Shown piece after piece: positions 32,815-44,574 of a stretch of 64,000 bases of DNA. Origin of the DNA: Bursaphelenchus xylophilus (Eukaryota; Nematoda; Chromadorea; Rhabditida; Aphelenchoididae); the NCBI GenBank assembly GCA_904066235.2, contig CAJFCV020000002.1, positions 620,001 through 684,000 on the forward strand. Reading direction: 5' to 3'. Made by a program: the position numbers and the translations under genes. Below the pieces are notes generated by a model that had not been told where the DNA came from, ran no database searches, and worked only from the letters and a program-made list of their open reading frames with translations. Each line of letters opens with the position of its first letter. Within the stretch, counting starts at the first letter, position 1.

Positions 32815-34007
32815 ATGCTTATTTTTACTGTCTATGAGATCTTTTACTCCACTACTCGAAAGGTAAAAAGATGGATATTCAAGCCGCATTATAAAGCCGT
32901 TATCTTTGACATGGGCGGTGTATATTTGAGATACAAGGATCCGGAAAGGGTCGACAGGATGTTGAAAAGCGGTGAGTTTGAAACGAATAACAGGGCTGCA
33001 CTATCAGCAATACAATACCGATTTTACCGTCATTTGTCTGCTATAGACCCTTTGTTATCTCACAGTTTGTTAGATAACAAAACGGGTAAAAAGTTTCACG
33101 GTATTAAGATTTACATCGCTCTTTTAGCATCACCACATGCCGCCGGTGAACTACGGAGATACGAACTTGGAGAGATTACTTCTAAACAAATGATCGCAGC
33201 TTTTCGTGCACAGCTAGGTTCCCTAAAATCGGCTGGAGGAGTGTCGGATGTAATCGCTGCAAAAGTAAGCATCGATATTTTATACCTTCCTTGTCAATTT
33301 TACATGTTCTACCAGCTACAGTGGGGGACCTGATCCAGTGGCAAAAACGTCCCATTATGCATCCGGGAAGTATTTAAAATGTGACAAAAACCCCACACTC
33401 TAAGCGAAAAATGCGACCTTCGAAACGAATTTTTCTCACTTGGAAAAGGAGGCATTTTGCCACATTTTTTGATGTTTCCCGGACGCAAAATGGCACGTTT
33501 TTTGCCACTGGGTCGGGTCCGTCATTGTAAATCCTTTACCATTTCAACTGTTAAAACATGAACCTGCTCTTTCAGGACGCAAACATTATACAGGCAATCG
33601 AAAAGCTTCGAGATGGCGGATATACGGTTGGCCTTCTTACGAACGTCGGCTACAGCGATGAGAGCTTCTCCGAAACGGATGTAAGAGGCATAGACAAAAG
33701 TCATTTTGATGTGATTGTGGAGTCATGCAAGGTGAAGCTGCGCAAACCCGATCCTAGAATTTTTATGGTAAGTCATTCTCTTTGTTATTTCTTGCCGTAA
33801 TATTTCATTTTTTTAACAAATCTTCTTTGTTAGCTAACCGCGGAAAAGGTTGGCGCCGCGCCTGAGGAATGCATATTTCTCGACGACCTCTGGGCAAATT
33901 GCAAATCAGCTGAGGCCTGTGGAATGACTGCAATTGAGGTGGTCCGTGGAGACACACAAACCGCAGTGAAGACGTTGGAAGGGCTCTTGGGGAAGCAGTT
34001 GTCATAA
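32815..34007 (+). CDS. HAD-superfamily hydrolase, tandem copy 2
   Basis: Four exons: 32815-32971, 33128-33264, 33576-33767, 33834-34007; 219 aa. Intron positions and phases match copy 1, and protein identity to it is high, especially in exons 3 and 4. Motifs: FDMGGV, TNVG, LRKPDP, FLDDLW. As in copy 1, motif I lacks the second Asp. Intron 2 carries an R1 MITE; intron 3 is only 66 nt and clean. The 3' flank repeats copy 1's (gtaataaaactg). Confidence 0.88.
33319..33527. mobile_element. R1 MITE, intron 2 of HAD copy 2
   Basis: Begins TACAGTGGGGGACC; right end mutated (gtcattg-ta). Remaining host intron about 102 nt. Confidence 0.85.
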
Positions 34008-34297
34008 ATAAACACGTTTTAATGTGATTGTAATAAAACTGATGTTTTTCGGTTTCGATTCTTTTTCTTTTTTGACGTCGATATCCAACACAAAACACAA
34101 CAATCAAAGATTTCTCTTTGCTCTTACGTATTATATTAGAGTTTTTTCCGTTGCAAAGGTCAAATGGACTTTTTCTCTCCTAAAAAGAAGAAAGGCTCAC
34201 CTCAAAGGTAAACTCAATTAGATTTTACAGTAAAAGTTTCTTTTTTTTACAACTTTCAACGCACTAGCATTTTTCACTCCCGAAATTATTCACTTTG

Positions 34298-35765
34298 ATG
34301 GTGGTCTTCACTATTTATGACCTTCTTTATTCAACAGCACGTGGCTTGAAAAGAAGGATATGGAAGCCGGATTACAAGGCTGTGATCTTTGATATGGGCG
34401 GGGTTTATTACAAATACCCTGTGCCAAAGAGAGCTGACGATGTGTTGAAGTCGGGTAGGACGTGATGATTCTGATACGACGTTCTAAATTTAAATATCTT
34501 AGAAAAGGATGTGTTCTTGTCGGCATTGAAGCAATATGAGCTTGGAGACATTGCGTTCCCAAAATTGTTTGAGGCAGCGGTACAGAAGTTTGATTTTTTA
34601 AAAGGAATGGAGCCGAGAGAGTGGCTAAAAAGGATACTTGGAGAAAAGGTAAGACGAAACGGAATACAGTGGGGACCTAATCCAGTGGAAAAAAACGTAC
34701 CATTTTGCATGCGGGAAGTATCAAAAATGTGGCAAAATACTGCCTTCTCCAAGTGAAAAAACTTCGTTTTGAAGGCCCTTTTGAAATAGGAGTTTTTTCA
34801 CTTGGAGAGGAAGGTATTTTGCTGCATTTTTGATACTTCCCGGATGCAAAATGGTACGTTTTTGGCCAATGGTTCAGGTGCGCCACCGTAAACTGATTGT
34901 TTTTGTTTTGTGTTACACGTCTGTTTAGTCAGTTTTGACAAGCCAAAAAAACCTTTTTTAATTGACTATCCAGCCTACAAAAGTCATCAAAATTCCAATC
35001 TTCAGAGATTCACGCCCTTAAAAAAACCAAATGCTAAATTTTAATAATTATTTATCGATATCTTCTTTTGCAACACGAGGGTTTTTAAGGATCCATTCAT
35101 TACAAAAGCGGTTCAAAAACTGAAGGAATCTGGCCAATTCAAAGTAGCATTGCTCACAAATATTGGATTCAGCGATGACAGTCGTTCGAAAACGGATGTC
35201 CCAGAGGATATTGATCAGTTTGACGCGATTATTGAGTCCTGCAGATATCGGTTGAGAAAACCTGATGAAGAAATTTACAAGGTAAAAATTTGTAGTGTGA
35301 ACTACAGTGGGGTCCTGATCCAGTGGCAAAAAACGTACCATTTTGCATCCAGGAAAACTATCAAAAATGTGGCAAAATGCTTCCCTCTCCAAGTCAAAAC
35401 ACTACGATTTCAAAAGCGCGCGCCCTTCAAAACGAAGTTTCTTCACTTGGAGAGAGAAGCATTTTGCCACACTTTTGATGCTTCCCTGATGCATAATGGT
35501 ACCTTTTTTGTCACTGGATCGGATCCGTCACTGTAACGGTCTAATAAACATTATAATTCCAGAATTCTGAAGCTTCCATTGCTTTCAGGTCGCCGCCAAA
35601 GAACTGGATCTGAAGCCGGAAGAATGCATTTTTGTCGATGACTTATGGATCAACTGCAGAGTCGCGGACCTTGTCGGAATGACGTCCGTAGAAGTTGTCG
35701 TTGGAGATACAAAAACAGCGGTTAGAAAGATTGAGAACTTACTTGGCGTACCTTTGCTCGAATAA
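34298..35765 (+). CDS. HAD-superfamily hydrolase, tandem copy 3 (divergent)
   Basis: Four exons: 34298-34454, 34503-34648, 35090-35281, 35589-35765; 223 aa. Same exon plan, exon 2 three codons longer. Motifs: FDMGGV, TNIGFSD, LRKPDEE, FVDDLW. It differs more from copies 1 and 2 than they do from each other, so it is probably the oldest branch or faster evolving. Exon 3 follows a weak acceptor (tttttaag); conserved protein sequence supports it. R1 MITEs occupy introns 2 and 3. Confidence 0.85.
34667..34888. mobile_element. R1 MITE, intron 2 of HAD copy 3
   Basis: Starts TACAGTGGGGACC 18 nt after the donor; right end eroded (ggtgcgccaccgta). Confidence 0.83.
35305..35533. mobile_element. R1 MITE, intron 3 of HAD copy 3
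   Basis: 229 of 307 intron bases, starting 23 nt after the donor; remainder about 78 nt. Right end ggatccgtCACTGTA. Confidence 0.85.
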
Positions 35766-35835
35766 AAATAAAAAATAAAGTATTCTGAGATATATGTAAA
35801 AACCTTGTGTTGAAGGCCAGAAAAACTATGAAATA

Positions 35836-36000
35836 TAGTGACGGACCCGATCCAGTGGCAAAAAACGTACCATTTTACATCCGGGAAGCATCAAAAATGT
35901 GGCAAAATGCTTCCGTTTCCGAGTGAAAAGACTTTCTTTTGGAGGGCGCACCCTTTCCCTCACAAAAAGATGGATTTTGTATGTGCCACGGGCTTGTTAA
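35836..36000. mobile_element. R1 MITE left part
   Basis: Left arm and start of the turn (accctttccctcacaaaaag); right arm lost. Confidence 0.75.
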
Positions 36001-36060
36001 AATTCCAGAAAAAAAATCTTTGAAGACATGATTTATTTCCATTATTTCTGGTTTCAAATT

Positions 36061-36228
36061 ATGACTAGTGGTTGTGCTGATGTTCCATCTACGTCCGGAA
36101 AAGATGATGCACACCAGAATGACAATTCTAATCAGGAAAAAATTGATTATTATCGTAAACCAGGGATAGAAAATGAGCAACGAATTCAGCCGCTTCCAGA
36201 AAATGTTTCCATCACAATTTTTTACGTG
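36061..36228 (+). CDS. Possible isolated coding exon
   Basis: Frame from ATG 36061 to a gtaagc donor, 56 codons, hydrophilic (VPSTSGKDDAHQND ... QPLPENVSITIFYV). Composition looks coding, and the donor is good. No downstream exon could be joined with confidence, so this may be a first exon of an unrecognised gene, a remnant, or chance. Confidence 0.3.
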
Positions 36229-36525
36229 GTAAGCGGTAAGTCAAGTTCAAATGTGTTTGGAGTGGAATTGTCTTCCGTTCGTTGTGACTAGCTGTATTTT
36301 GAGGGTGTGTCGGTTTGTGGCTTTCTTTTTATCGGCGATATTTGTGATCATGTCGAATAAATCTTTAAGTCAGGTTCGCCCTCTGAGATTTATGCGAGCC
36401 TTTGAGCGGCGTTTGACCGAAGTGGGCTAGAGTTCTCATAGTCAAAAAGCTGTGGTTTTGGCTGGATCGTGTGCCAACAAGTCAGCGGGGCGTTCTCATG
36501 GGAAGGTTCTATTTTTCTACCTATA

Positions 36526-36750
36526 CAGTGGGGACCTAATCCAGTGGCAAAAAACGAACTTCTGCATCCGGGAAGTAGCAAAAAATATGGTAAAATGCAT
36601 CCCTCTCTAGCCAAAAAAAATCTGTTTTGAAGGGCGCGCCCTTTCCCCTACCAAAAGAGCGAGCGCGCTTTTGAAATCTGAGTTTTTTCACATGAAGAGG
36701 GAGGTATTTTGCCACATTTTTGATACTTCCTGAATGCAAAATGGTACGTT
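36526..36750. mobile_element. R1 MITE, right end missing
   Basis: Left end TACAGTGGGGACC intact; stops at 'gcaaaatggtacgttt', so the last 30 or so bases are lost. Confidence 0.83.
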
Positions 36751-38173
36751 TGATCTGAGGTTACCATGCGAAATTGAGAATGGCCTTAACGAAGCCTCTT
36801 TTCTTACGGCCCTTGATCATCGCTTTTACTACAATTACAGTTGAATACAACCGCTGGAATAGTGAAAACTAGTCTAGAAACTTTACAGATTTTGATATGC
36901 CCCCTTTCAAATATTTTTTAAAAAATTTTTGGAGTTTCTGCAAATTTTTTCTCAATCTTCCCGATTTTACCCCCAAAAAATGAACCTCACAGACAAAATT
37001 CTGTCATTCTTTATCACCCCAAATTTTCTCCTTTTTATCTGCACTTCCTCCTCCTCCACCCGAATAAGTCCTAATCAACGCCTTTTTTGGAAAATTCAAA
37101 CGGCGGGGAAAATAAATTGCCCCAGGGTCGAAGACTAATGTGAAGGGAATTTTCAGGCTCTGGCTGTTCTTTTCCTCTCCCCGAACGCGTTTGATCTTTT
37201 TCTGTGAATATTTTATGCGAGAGCCCCACCAAAACTAATATTGTTTGAGTTGCGGCTTATTGGAAATGACAGTTTTCTGGAGGGAAAAAAAAGTGCGAAA
37301 GGAGATTGGATTTTGTGGATAATATACTTTTCTTTACGTTTCTGTGAGAATAACGGGTATATAACGATTGGTTTCTTAGAAAGATACAGATTTTAGAGGT
37401 ATGGATGAAGATAAGCTTATGAGAGTAAATTTTAATACGTTTTTTTGTCATTTCATTTAGTTTCCATGTCATATTTCACAGTCAAGTGCATTTAAAAGGG
37501 GTAAAATATTCGTTATCAGTCTTGGAGGAAATTTTTTGCGATTGATAGGCAATCAATTCCCCCTTTTTTTACAAATTTTGCGTCACACAATTCAACGATC
37601 TTTTTAACGATTTGACAAAAAAAGAACACTCTGTAGACGTTTATGCTACAGGAATTACAGCACATCCCGTATATCCTAATGCATTTTTTGCTTGAGTAAA
37701 ATACGAGCCGATCAGATTCAGGATGTTAATTTGTGGGTCATGTTTGAGACAAGACTGTTCAAAAGGCATAAAAGATGCGTTATCAGTGGCTGGAAATTTT
37801 TGAAAATTGAATATAAAAAAAACAAAAAAAATCTTATGATAAAATATAAATTTTTTTCGATTTTCAACAATATTATTTGGTGAGAGCGCTCATATTTAAA
37901 AAAAAATTCTTTAATAACTTTTCGAGTGATACTCCATTGCGGTACACTTTATTCCCTGATCTTTGTCCGATTTATTCCGTGATTTTTATCTTCTTTACGT
38001 TTCCCAATACAAAATTTCCCTCGTTTTACAGGCCGTATAATCGTTGGGTTTATGTTAATCATGGCTTAAAAAAGTTGTCGGATCCACAAACTTTCTGTTT
38101 ATTCACACGTCGCATTCGTGTAGATCATTTGTTGTGATCGTACTGCGCCGTTTCACTGACTAAATTTGAAAAA
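36751..38173. other. Intergenic spacer
   Basis: AT-rich; no exon, RNA gene or repeat recognised. Confidence 0.55.
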
Positions 38174-40382
38174 ATGTGCAAACTCAGCGAAATTGATGGA
38201 AATTCCGAAGATTCAGAGGGTAAGCGATCAAAATCGCATGCAAAAATTAGCATTTGGCTTTGCGAAATACGTCAGGTTACATACAGTTTATTTTTTAGGT
38301 CGGATGACATACGAAGTTGAAGTGGAATCCAATTCTCATAACAATCGTTTTTATGAACTGAGGAATCGAAGTGTAAGTCATTTTTTGTCTGTTTTTCGAT
38401 CCGAAAATACTTAAAAAATTGTTAGAAGTGATCAAACTTTCAAAAATAACTTTTCCGGATCATGATCCGCGGATCAACTATGATGATTTTCGGACTTTGT
38501 GACATTTCGTCCAATTTTTCGACGAAATGCCAATAATAATATTTTTGTCGCAACGCTCGGCGGATTATGGTTTTGTTGGTGGATAAACGTCTTCCTGCTT
38601 ACAGAATTGATCTTTTTCTTTTTATTTTTACCACCTTCGCCATCTTTTAACCTTTTTCCGGCCAAGAAATGTCAATTTCATGCAATTTTTTTCGAAAAAC
38701 CCTTTACTTTCAGCTAAATGCCCTCCACGACATTCTCCACAGCCACTCGCAGGCCGATGCTCTCGAATTTTGTGTCAGCTCCTACGACGATGCCAAGAAA
38801 AAATCCAAATACCATTGGAAGGAGGGGTAAGTTGTTTTAACTTGAATTTTTATATTGCAGTAGGTTGAATTGATGGATTTCGGAATTTTTCAGCGATCTC
38901 AAGTTGGATATGTTGATTTTTGGGCGCGTTGCAAGCCTGAGGAGGCTATGTTTGCACATGAACAACATGATGGGAGTTACTTTGTCGCAGCCATTTCAAT
39001 TTGGAATTAGCGTGAGTTTTTGGTGGGTTGGCAAGGATAAGGTAGTAGGCCGATGAAACCGGGAGGTTTTGTGCTTGATAGGTTCTACTGAGCTTGTTTG
39101 AGGGAATGAACAGGAACTTGTACTGGTCTTATGAACTGAAAAAGCTTTTTTGACAAATTTTTCGCAAAATTTTTCTTTGATCACAAGTATAATGTATTTT
39201 TTAGTAAATTCATATAGAAAACTTGGTTCTTTTTAATTCAAGTTGAAGCCTTGAGAAGGCTAAAGCTTATTTAACCATTTTTTATATTACTCTTGATCTC
39301 CTCCTCAAATTTTTACTTTTTTCTTCAGGAACTGGCCTTGTTCGATGTGGACATGACTTTCTACTCCTTTTCAATGCTTATCCGCTCTGTTGGTCAAAGC
39401 ATTCAGCATCTCTGCCTTCACAATGTCAAAATAATCAACGAAAATCATCATTCCGACTGCGTTCCATCCGATTTCAATTATCTAAAGGAGCTGGAAAGAG
39501 TCCGAAATCTGGAGACGTTGCGGGTAGACTGTGACTTCCAAGATATTGCTCATGTTATAAAAACTCGACTGGCAAAACCTTTGGAATCTTTGTTTGTAAA
39601 AACCGCGGATATTGTTCAACTTCACGATTTTGAAGGAGTTATCGCCAAGAATATTTATGTCAAGGAGCTTTATTACAAAGGGAAAAGATATGGAAATGAT
39701 GCGAGTAGAGAACTTCAGATGGCAGTGGAAGATTGGCGGAGGAAGATGAAGACGAGAGAAGTGACTTGTAGAGTTGTTTTGGGTACACCAAAGGTAAATA
39801 TTTTGTTTTTCGAATGCATTTTTTAGATTTAGATACCTAAAATTCTTGAAAAGAGTCTTATTTCTGCCTTTTCGTCTTCAAAGTCGTAGAAAAGTCTTAA
39901 AACTAAAATTGAAAATAGTCCTAGTTGTCACTAAGGGAATATTTTACAGTTTGCAAATACTTTTAAAATAGTTTACAGCCCAAAAATTGACATTTTTTGC
40001 CGGAAATGCCTTTCATTTTTATCGGAAACGTCCTTCCAAAAAGACGAAAGGAAAAACAAAAAGAAACCCGGATGTGGCCGCGTGGCGCAATGGATAACGC
40101 GTCGGTCTACGGAACCGAAGATTGTAGGTTCGAATCCTGCCGTGGTCGAAAGCATTTTTTATTACTTTTTCCGATGTTTGGAGATGAAAATTGGTTTTCG
40201 AATAGTAATACGTACTTTTAGAAGTAGTAATAATAATTTTTCAGAGTTGGAGCCCCTCATCCCATCAAACTCCCATCCGTCAGCTGGCTCAATTGGGCAA
40301 AGTGCAGCTATGTTTACTGGTGACTGATGAAGAATTCCCCAACGACACACTCATTGAGACTGTTATGAAGATGTATATCTAG
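38174..40382 (+). CDS. Unknown protein, six exons, tRNA gene in last intron
   Basis: Exons 38174-38219, 38299-38372, 38714-38826, 38894-39011, 39329-39793, 40245-40382; 317 aa; all phases agree. No family recognised. Seen: short acidic N-terminus (MCKLSEIDGNSEDSE); repeated hydrophobic blocks of the form LRRLCLHMNNM and IQHLCLHNVKI, suggesting degenerate leucine-rich-like repeats of the kind found after F-boxes in nematodes; a basic helix (EDWRRKMKTRE) near the end. No F-box seen at the N-terminus. No signal peptide. A cytosolic repeat-scaffold protein is an inference. Possible first exons further upstream cannot be excluded. Confidence 0.75.
40076..40148 (+). tRNA. tRNA-Arg (anticodon ACG)
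   Basis: 73-nt cloverleaf. Acceptor GGCCGCG pairs with CGTGGTC (two G-U), discriminator G; A box TGGCGCAATGG; anticodon stem TCGGT/ACCGA around loop CTACGGA, anticodon ACG; T arm GTAGG-TTCGAAT-CCTGC with B box GGTTCGAATCC. No intron. A34 would be deaminated to inosine to read CGU/CGC/CGA. It lies in the last intron (39794-40244) of the unknown gene, same strand. An A/T-rich run with TTTTT follows at once and would stop RNA polymerase III. Confidence 0.93.
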
Positions 40383-40649
40383 TCAAAAAATCAGAAATTT
40401 CATTTGACTGACTGCGGAATAAATTTTATTTCGATTTTTTTGAGCTTTTCAAAAATTTGCATAAATTCCAAAAAAAGTTGGCTGAAAGGTCGCAAATTCG
40501 CGTCATTTCATTTGTGTCCATCAGCTGGCGGTCGGCAGACAGTTTGTAGCGAGCAGTCAACGTTTCAACGGGCAACTTTAAACAAGAAAGTTTGTTGTGC
40601 CGGGAAAAAGAACAGGTAAAATGCTGGGATTGGTCGAGAAAATCGGAGT
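40383..40649. other. Short intergenic spacer
   Basis: Nothing recognised. Confidence 0.5.
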
Positions 40650-41340
40650 TTGGGGAAATCGAAAAGTATTTTTTTTTTCTTCGATGCAATGTCGAAATTA
40701 GGATAATCGAGGGTGCTGGGTTCGAAATGACATTCATTTTTTTTTGAGTGTTACTTTTTTCCTTCAGTAGTACTGTAAAATAGTAATTTTTTGAAAATTT
40801 TCTAAAAACACTGGGTTTAGGGGTTTTCGAAGGTGCCTGTTTCGAAAATCATGTTAATTTTTCCTCTAGTACTAAATAGTACTATCTGATACTATTTAGT
40901 ACGAGGTGAAAATATGGCTTTTGATGGTGTTGTTTTGATGCTTAGTACTCTTCAAAAAAAACGTTTTAAAGACTTGGTGCTATTTAGTATTATCTGATAC
41001 TATATAGTACGAGGTGAAAATAGGAGTACTAAGCATCAAAACAAGACCATCAACGTCAAAAGCCATATTTTCACCTCGTACTACATAGTATCAAATAGTA
41101 CTATTTAGTACTAGGGGAAAAGTTAACACGACTTTCGAAACCAGCACCTTCGAAAACCCCTAAATACAGTATTTTTGGAAAATTTTCAAAATATTATTAT
41201 TTTACAGTAGTACTGAAGGAAAAAAGTAACAACCGAAAAAATGAATGTCATTTTTGAAATCAGCACCCTCGATTATCCTAATTTCGACATTTGCATCGAA
41301 GAAAAGTATTATAATACCTTTCGGTTTCCCCAATCGTCCC
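40650..41340. mobile_element. R5 element, full copy
   Basis: Long inverted termini: left starts around 'ggggaaatcgaaaagta' and 'ttcgatgcaatgtcgaaatt'; right is 'aatttcgacatttgcatcga' to 'tttcggtttccccaatcg'. The centre has inverted TAGTAC blocks. It ends about 35 bp before the MTCH-type gene's acceptor. Confidence 0.8.
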
Positions 41341-41376
41341 AGTTTCCCTAGAGCATGCCGAAAAGATATTTGCAGA

Positions 41377-44197
41377 ATGTCGGATGTGATCGGAAAGGCA
41401 TGGCAGACCGCGATGTTCGACGTCGCCATCTACCCGCTGACTTGGGCGCGCACTTTGATCGAGCTGGGCTACGAGCCGTTCCCGTTGGAGCGCTCGAATT
41501 TCAAGATTTTGTGCGGATGTCGGACCCTTTTTCTCCCCAATTTTTATTCGTACAGTAAGCTTGGAGAATGCCCTTTGAATTCTGGGGCCTTTTTTGGTAT
41601 AAGGGTGACGAAATAGAAGCGATTTTTCCTCGAAAATGACCGTAATTTAGTCTACAAGTCCGCCGAGAAAGATGGAGTCATGGTTTTGTATCGTGGAGTG
41701 GAAGCGTGCGCGCTGCGGACATTTGTCTTCATCTTGGTCACCGACTCGGTTTTCAAGGTGAGTCTTCGCAATTTTAATCGCAATTTTTTGTCTTGGGACT
41801 GATCAACAAAAGTTTAGCTGATTTTTTAATTCAAAAATTTTTTTAGTATGACGAATCTTTCCAGAAAAATTAAATTTTTGATTTTCTTATTGTCTATTGT
41901 ATATCTAGATGGTCAAAAAAAATGGCTGGTATGGTTTATAATCTCTCTTTTATTTTCCAGTACATCCGTAAATACCTTCCCAACCTTGGCGGAGAGCCAG
42001 TTCGGCCTTGCGTGAAGGAGCATGAACTCACCACTTATGAGAGCTTCCGAAGACGCTTCAGGACCTTGATCCGACAGACTGCCATCCAAACCATCGCTGT
42101 CGTCGCTACTCAGCCATTTTTGGGTAAAAATTTTTTGAATATGCAAATTTTTGAGTTTATAAAAATTTATGGAAATTTTGGAAAAATGCAGAGCATATGG
42201 TATTTTGATGATTTTCGGGTAAAAATTGTGTACTTTTGAGATGTTTTTAATATAAATAGAAATTAAAATTTTTACTTTTTCAAAAAAATTTTTTCAATTT
42301 TCGAAAAATTTTTTGAAGATTTTTTACACATATATTTTCAGTATGTATGGTGCGCGAAGTTGCTCAGCACATTGGCAAAGAGACGTTGTATGGGCCGGTT
42401 CACGTGACTCTGATGAAAATTGCCGATTCCGAAGGCATCCCAGGCCTTTTCTCCGGCATTATTCCCACTCTTTTGGCCAGTTACTTTTGTAATTGGGGTC
42501 TGGGCGCGGTGGGGTTCGTTCTGGACAGATTTGTCTGGCCCAAAATGAAGATGGTGAGGGAAAAAAATAATAATAAAAAAAAATTTTTTTTTGATTTTTC
42601 AGGATTTTTGGTATATAAAAAATTTTTTTTGATTTTTTCTGATTTTTGGTATATTAAAAAAAATTTTTTTGATTTTTCCGGATTTTTGGTATATTTAAAA
42701 AAAATTTTTTTTTGATTTTTCCGGATTTTTGGTATACAAAAAAATTTTTTTTTGATTTTTCAAAATTTTTGATATATTTTTTAGGTGATTTTTGACTTTT
42801 TGGATCGATTTTTTGATTTTTTTTATATATTTTAAATATTTTTAATTATTTTTAAATCGTATTTTAGTTCGATCCAGCCGATCCACTCTCCGTTTTGCGC
42901 CCAAAATCCTTGGCCACGATTGCGCTGGACAAGTTTGTAATCCAGCCCGGAGGGCAGAGATACAGAAATGTCTCCAGAATGATGTGTGTGGCTGGAACTG
43001 GGTAAGAAATTTGGTTTTTTTGCGTATTTTGTGATGTTAGGGCGGATATTGAAATTGAATTTTCAAAGATGTAATGTTTGGGAGATGTACCATCAATATT
43101 TTACTTGTAAAAAATTAAATTTTTTATTTTTCTTTGGCTTGAAAATCCGATTTTTTTTCTGATTTTTAAAAATCGAATTTTAATTTCCAAAAAAAATTCA
43201 AAAAAAATGAGATTTTTTGAAAAAAAAAATTTTTGCGGCCCATCACTTTACAGTGACGGACCTGGTCCAGTGGCAAAAAATTTACCAATTTGCTTATAGG
43301 AAGTGTCGAAAAATACGGCAAAATGCCTCCCTCTCCAACGAAAAAACTTCGTTTTGAACCGCGCGCCCTTTTTCCCTCGCAAAAAGAGCGCTTTTGAAAA
43401 CGATGTTTTTTCACTTGGAAATGGAGGTATTTTGCCACATTTTTCGACACTTCCCGGATGCAAAATGGTGTACTTTTTGCCACTGGATCAGGTTCGCCAC
43501 TGTAAGATGATAGACCATAATTTTTTTTTTTCAAAAAATCTTATTTTTTTTTGTTATTTTTTTTGGAAATTAAGATTCGATTTTTAGAAGAAAAAAACCC
43601 GTTTTTCCAGTATTGGTCATCAGAGAACACCCAGATTTTAAAGCCAAAAAATAAAAAAAAATTTTTTTTACAAGGAAAATATTGATGGAAATTTTCAAAC
43701 ATCACATTTTTGAAAATTTCAAATTTCAATATCCGCCCTGAGACCATAATTTTTTTTTCAAAAATTCTCTTTTTTATTTTTTTGGAAATTAAAATTCGAT
43801 TTTGAGAAAAAAATCACGTTTTTTTACCCATATTTTAAAGCCAAAAAATAAAAAAAATTAAATTTTTTACCAGCAAAATACTCCTGGTACATCTCCCAAA
43901 CATCACATTTTTGAAAATTTCAATTTCAATATCCGCCCTGAGACCATAAAAATTTTTTTTTTTCAAAAAATCTCATTTTTTTGGACCATGTCCGCTACTG
44001 TAATTATTTTTAGCCTGAAGGTGTCGAATCCCCCCTTCGCCATTCCGTTTTGCCACTGGACGGACGCGTTCAAGTTCCTGAGACAGGAACATCAGCTCGG
44101 CCGAGGGAACAGCAGCTTCTTCCGAGTCCATTACGGCGCCATTTACACTTGCCCCACCACCAAGCATCTCTTCGCCACCACCTCTTTACATAACTAG
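41377..44197 (+). CDS. mtch-1: Mitochondrial carrier homologue (MTCH1/MTCH2 type)
   Basis: Six exons: 41377-41554, 41651-41757, 41961-42123, 42342-42553, 42868-43001, 44014-44197; 325 aa; phases consistent. Seen: N-terminal LTWARTLIELGYEPFPLE and FLPNFYSY, matching the MTCH signature (VGYEPLP ... LPGLFSY in vertebrates); YRGVEACALR; GLFSGIIPTLL; C-terminal GRGNSSFFRV like MTCH2's SRGNSLFFRK. These are outer-membrane relatives of the SLC25 carriers; MTCH2 acts as an insertase for outer-membrane proteins and in apoptosis. The start directly follows a TTTGCAG acceptor, suggesting trans-splicing. Intron 5 (1 kb) is full of repeats. The gene symbol is by analogy with the C. elegans homologue. Confidence 0.88.
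42570..42785. repeat. Tandem repeat in intron 4 of the MTCH-type gene
   Basis: Four or five units of about 45 bp containing 'gatttttccggatttttggt' followed by an A run and a T run. Confidence 0.75.
43036..43990. repeat. Inverted and duplicated segment in intron 5 of the MTCH-type gene
   Basis: 'gggcggatattgaaattga' (43040) returns in inverse orientation twice (ending near 43740 and 43942, 'aatttcaatatccgccctga'). So one arm faces two copies in tandem, with an R1 MITE between the first arm and the others. Confidence 0.65.
43251..43502. mobile_element. R1 MITE, intron 5 of the MTCH-type gene
   Basis: Ends TACAGTGACGGACC and GGTTCGCCACTGTA; nested inside the inverted segment 43036-43990. Confidence 0.87.
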
Positions 44198-44574
44198 GTC
44201 CTAAAGTATGCGAATAAGTAAAGAATTGTGTAAAAAGAAAATTGAATATGAGATGAAGGATAAATTATTCTAATTTCTGGTCGGATGCTTTTTCTATGGA
44301 TCTGACGTTATGGAAAAGGAATAAATTGCGAAGGCGTGAGGCGCAGGTGCTCGTGCAAGCACAGTAAAGGTATTTATAAACGGGATTTTCGTTAAATTCC
44401 CTGAAATTGAAATGTTTTTGGGGACGGAGAATGTTGCGGTTTTTTGGAAAGTTTTTGGGTATGTTGAGGCGAGTGGAATACGGTAATATCCAGTGAGCAT
44501 GGGCCACATAGAATTTACTGAAAAGTCTAGACCAAGATTTGAATGTTTCGCCGAAGTCCGGGCGAGCCAAAAAC

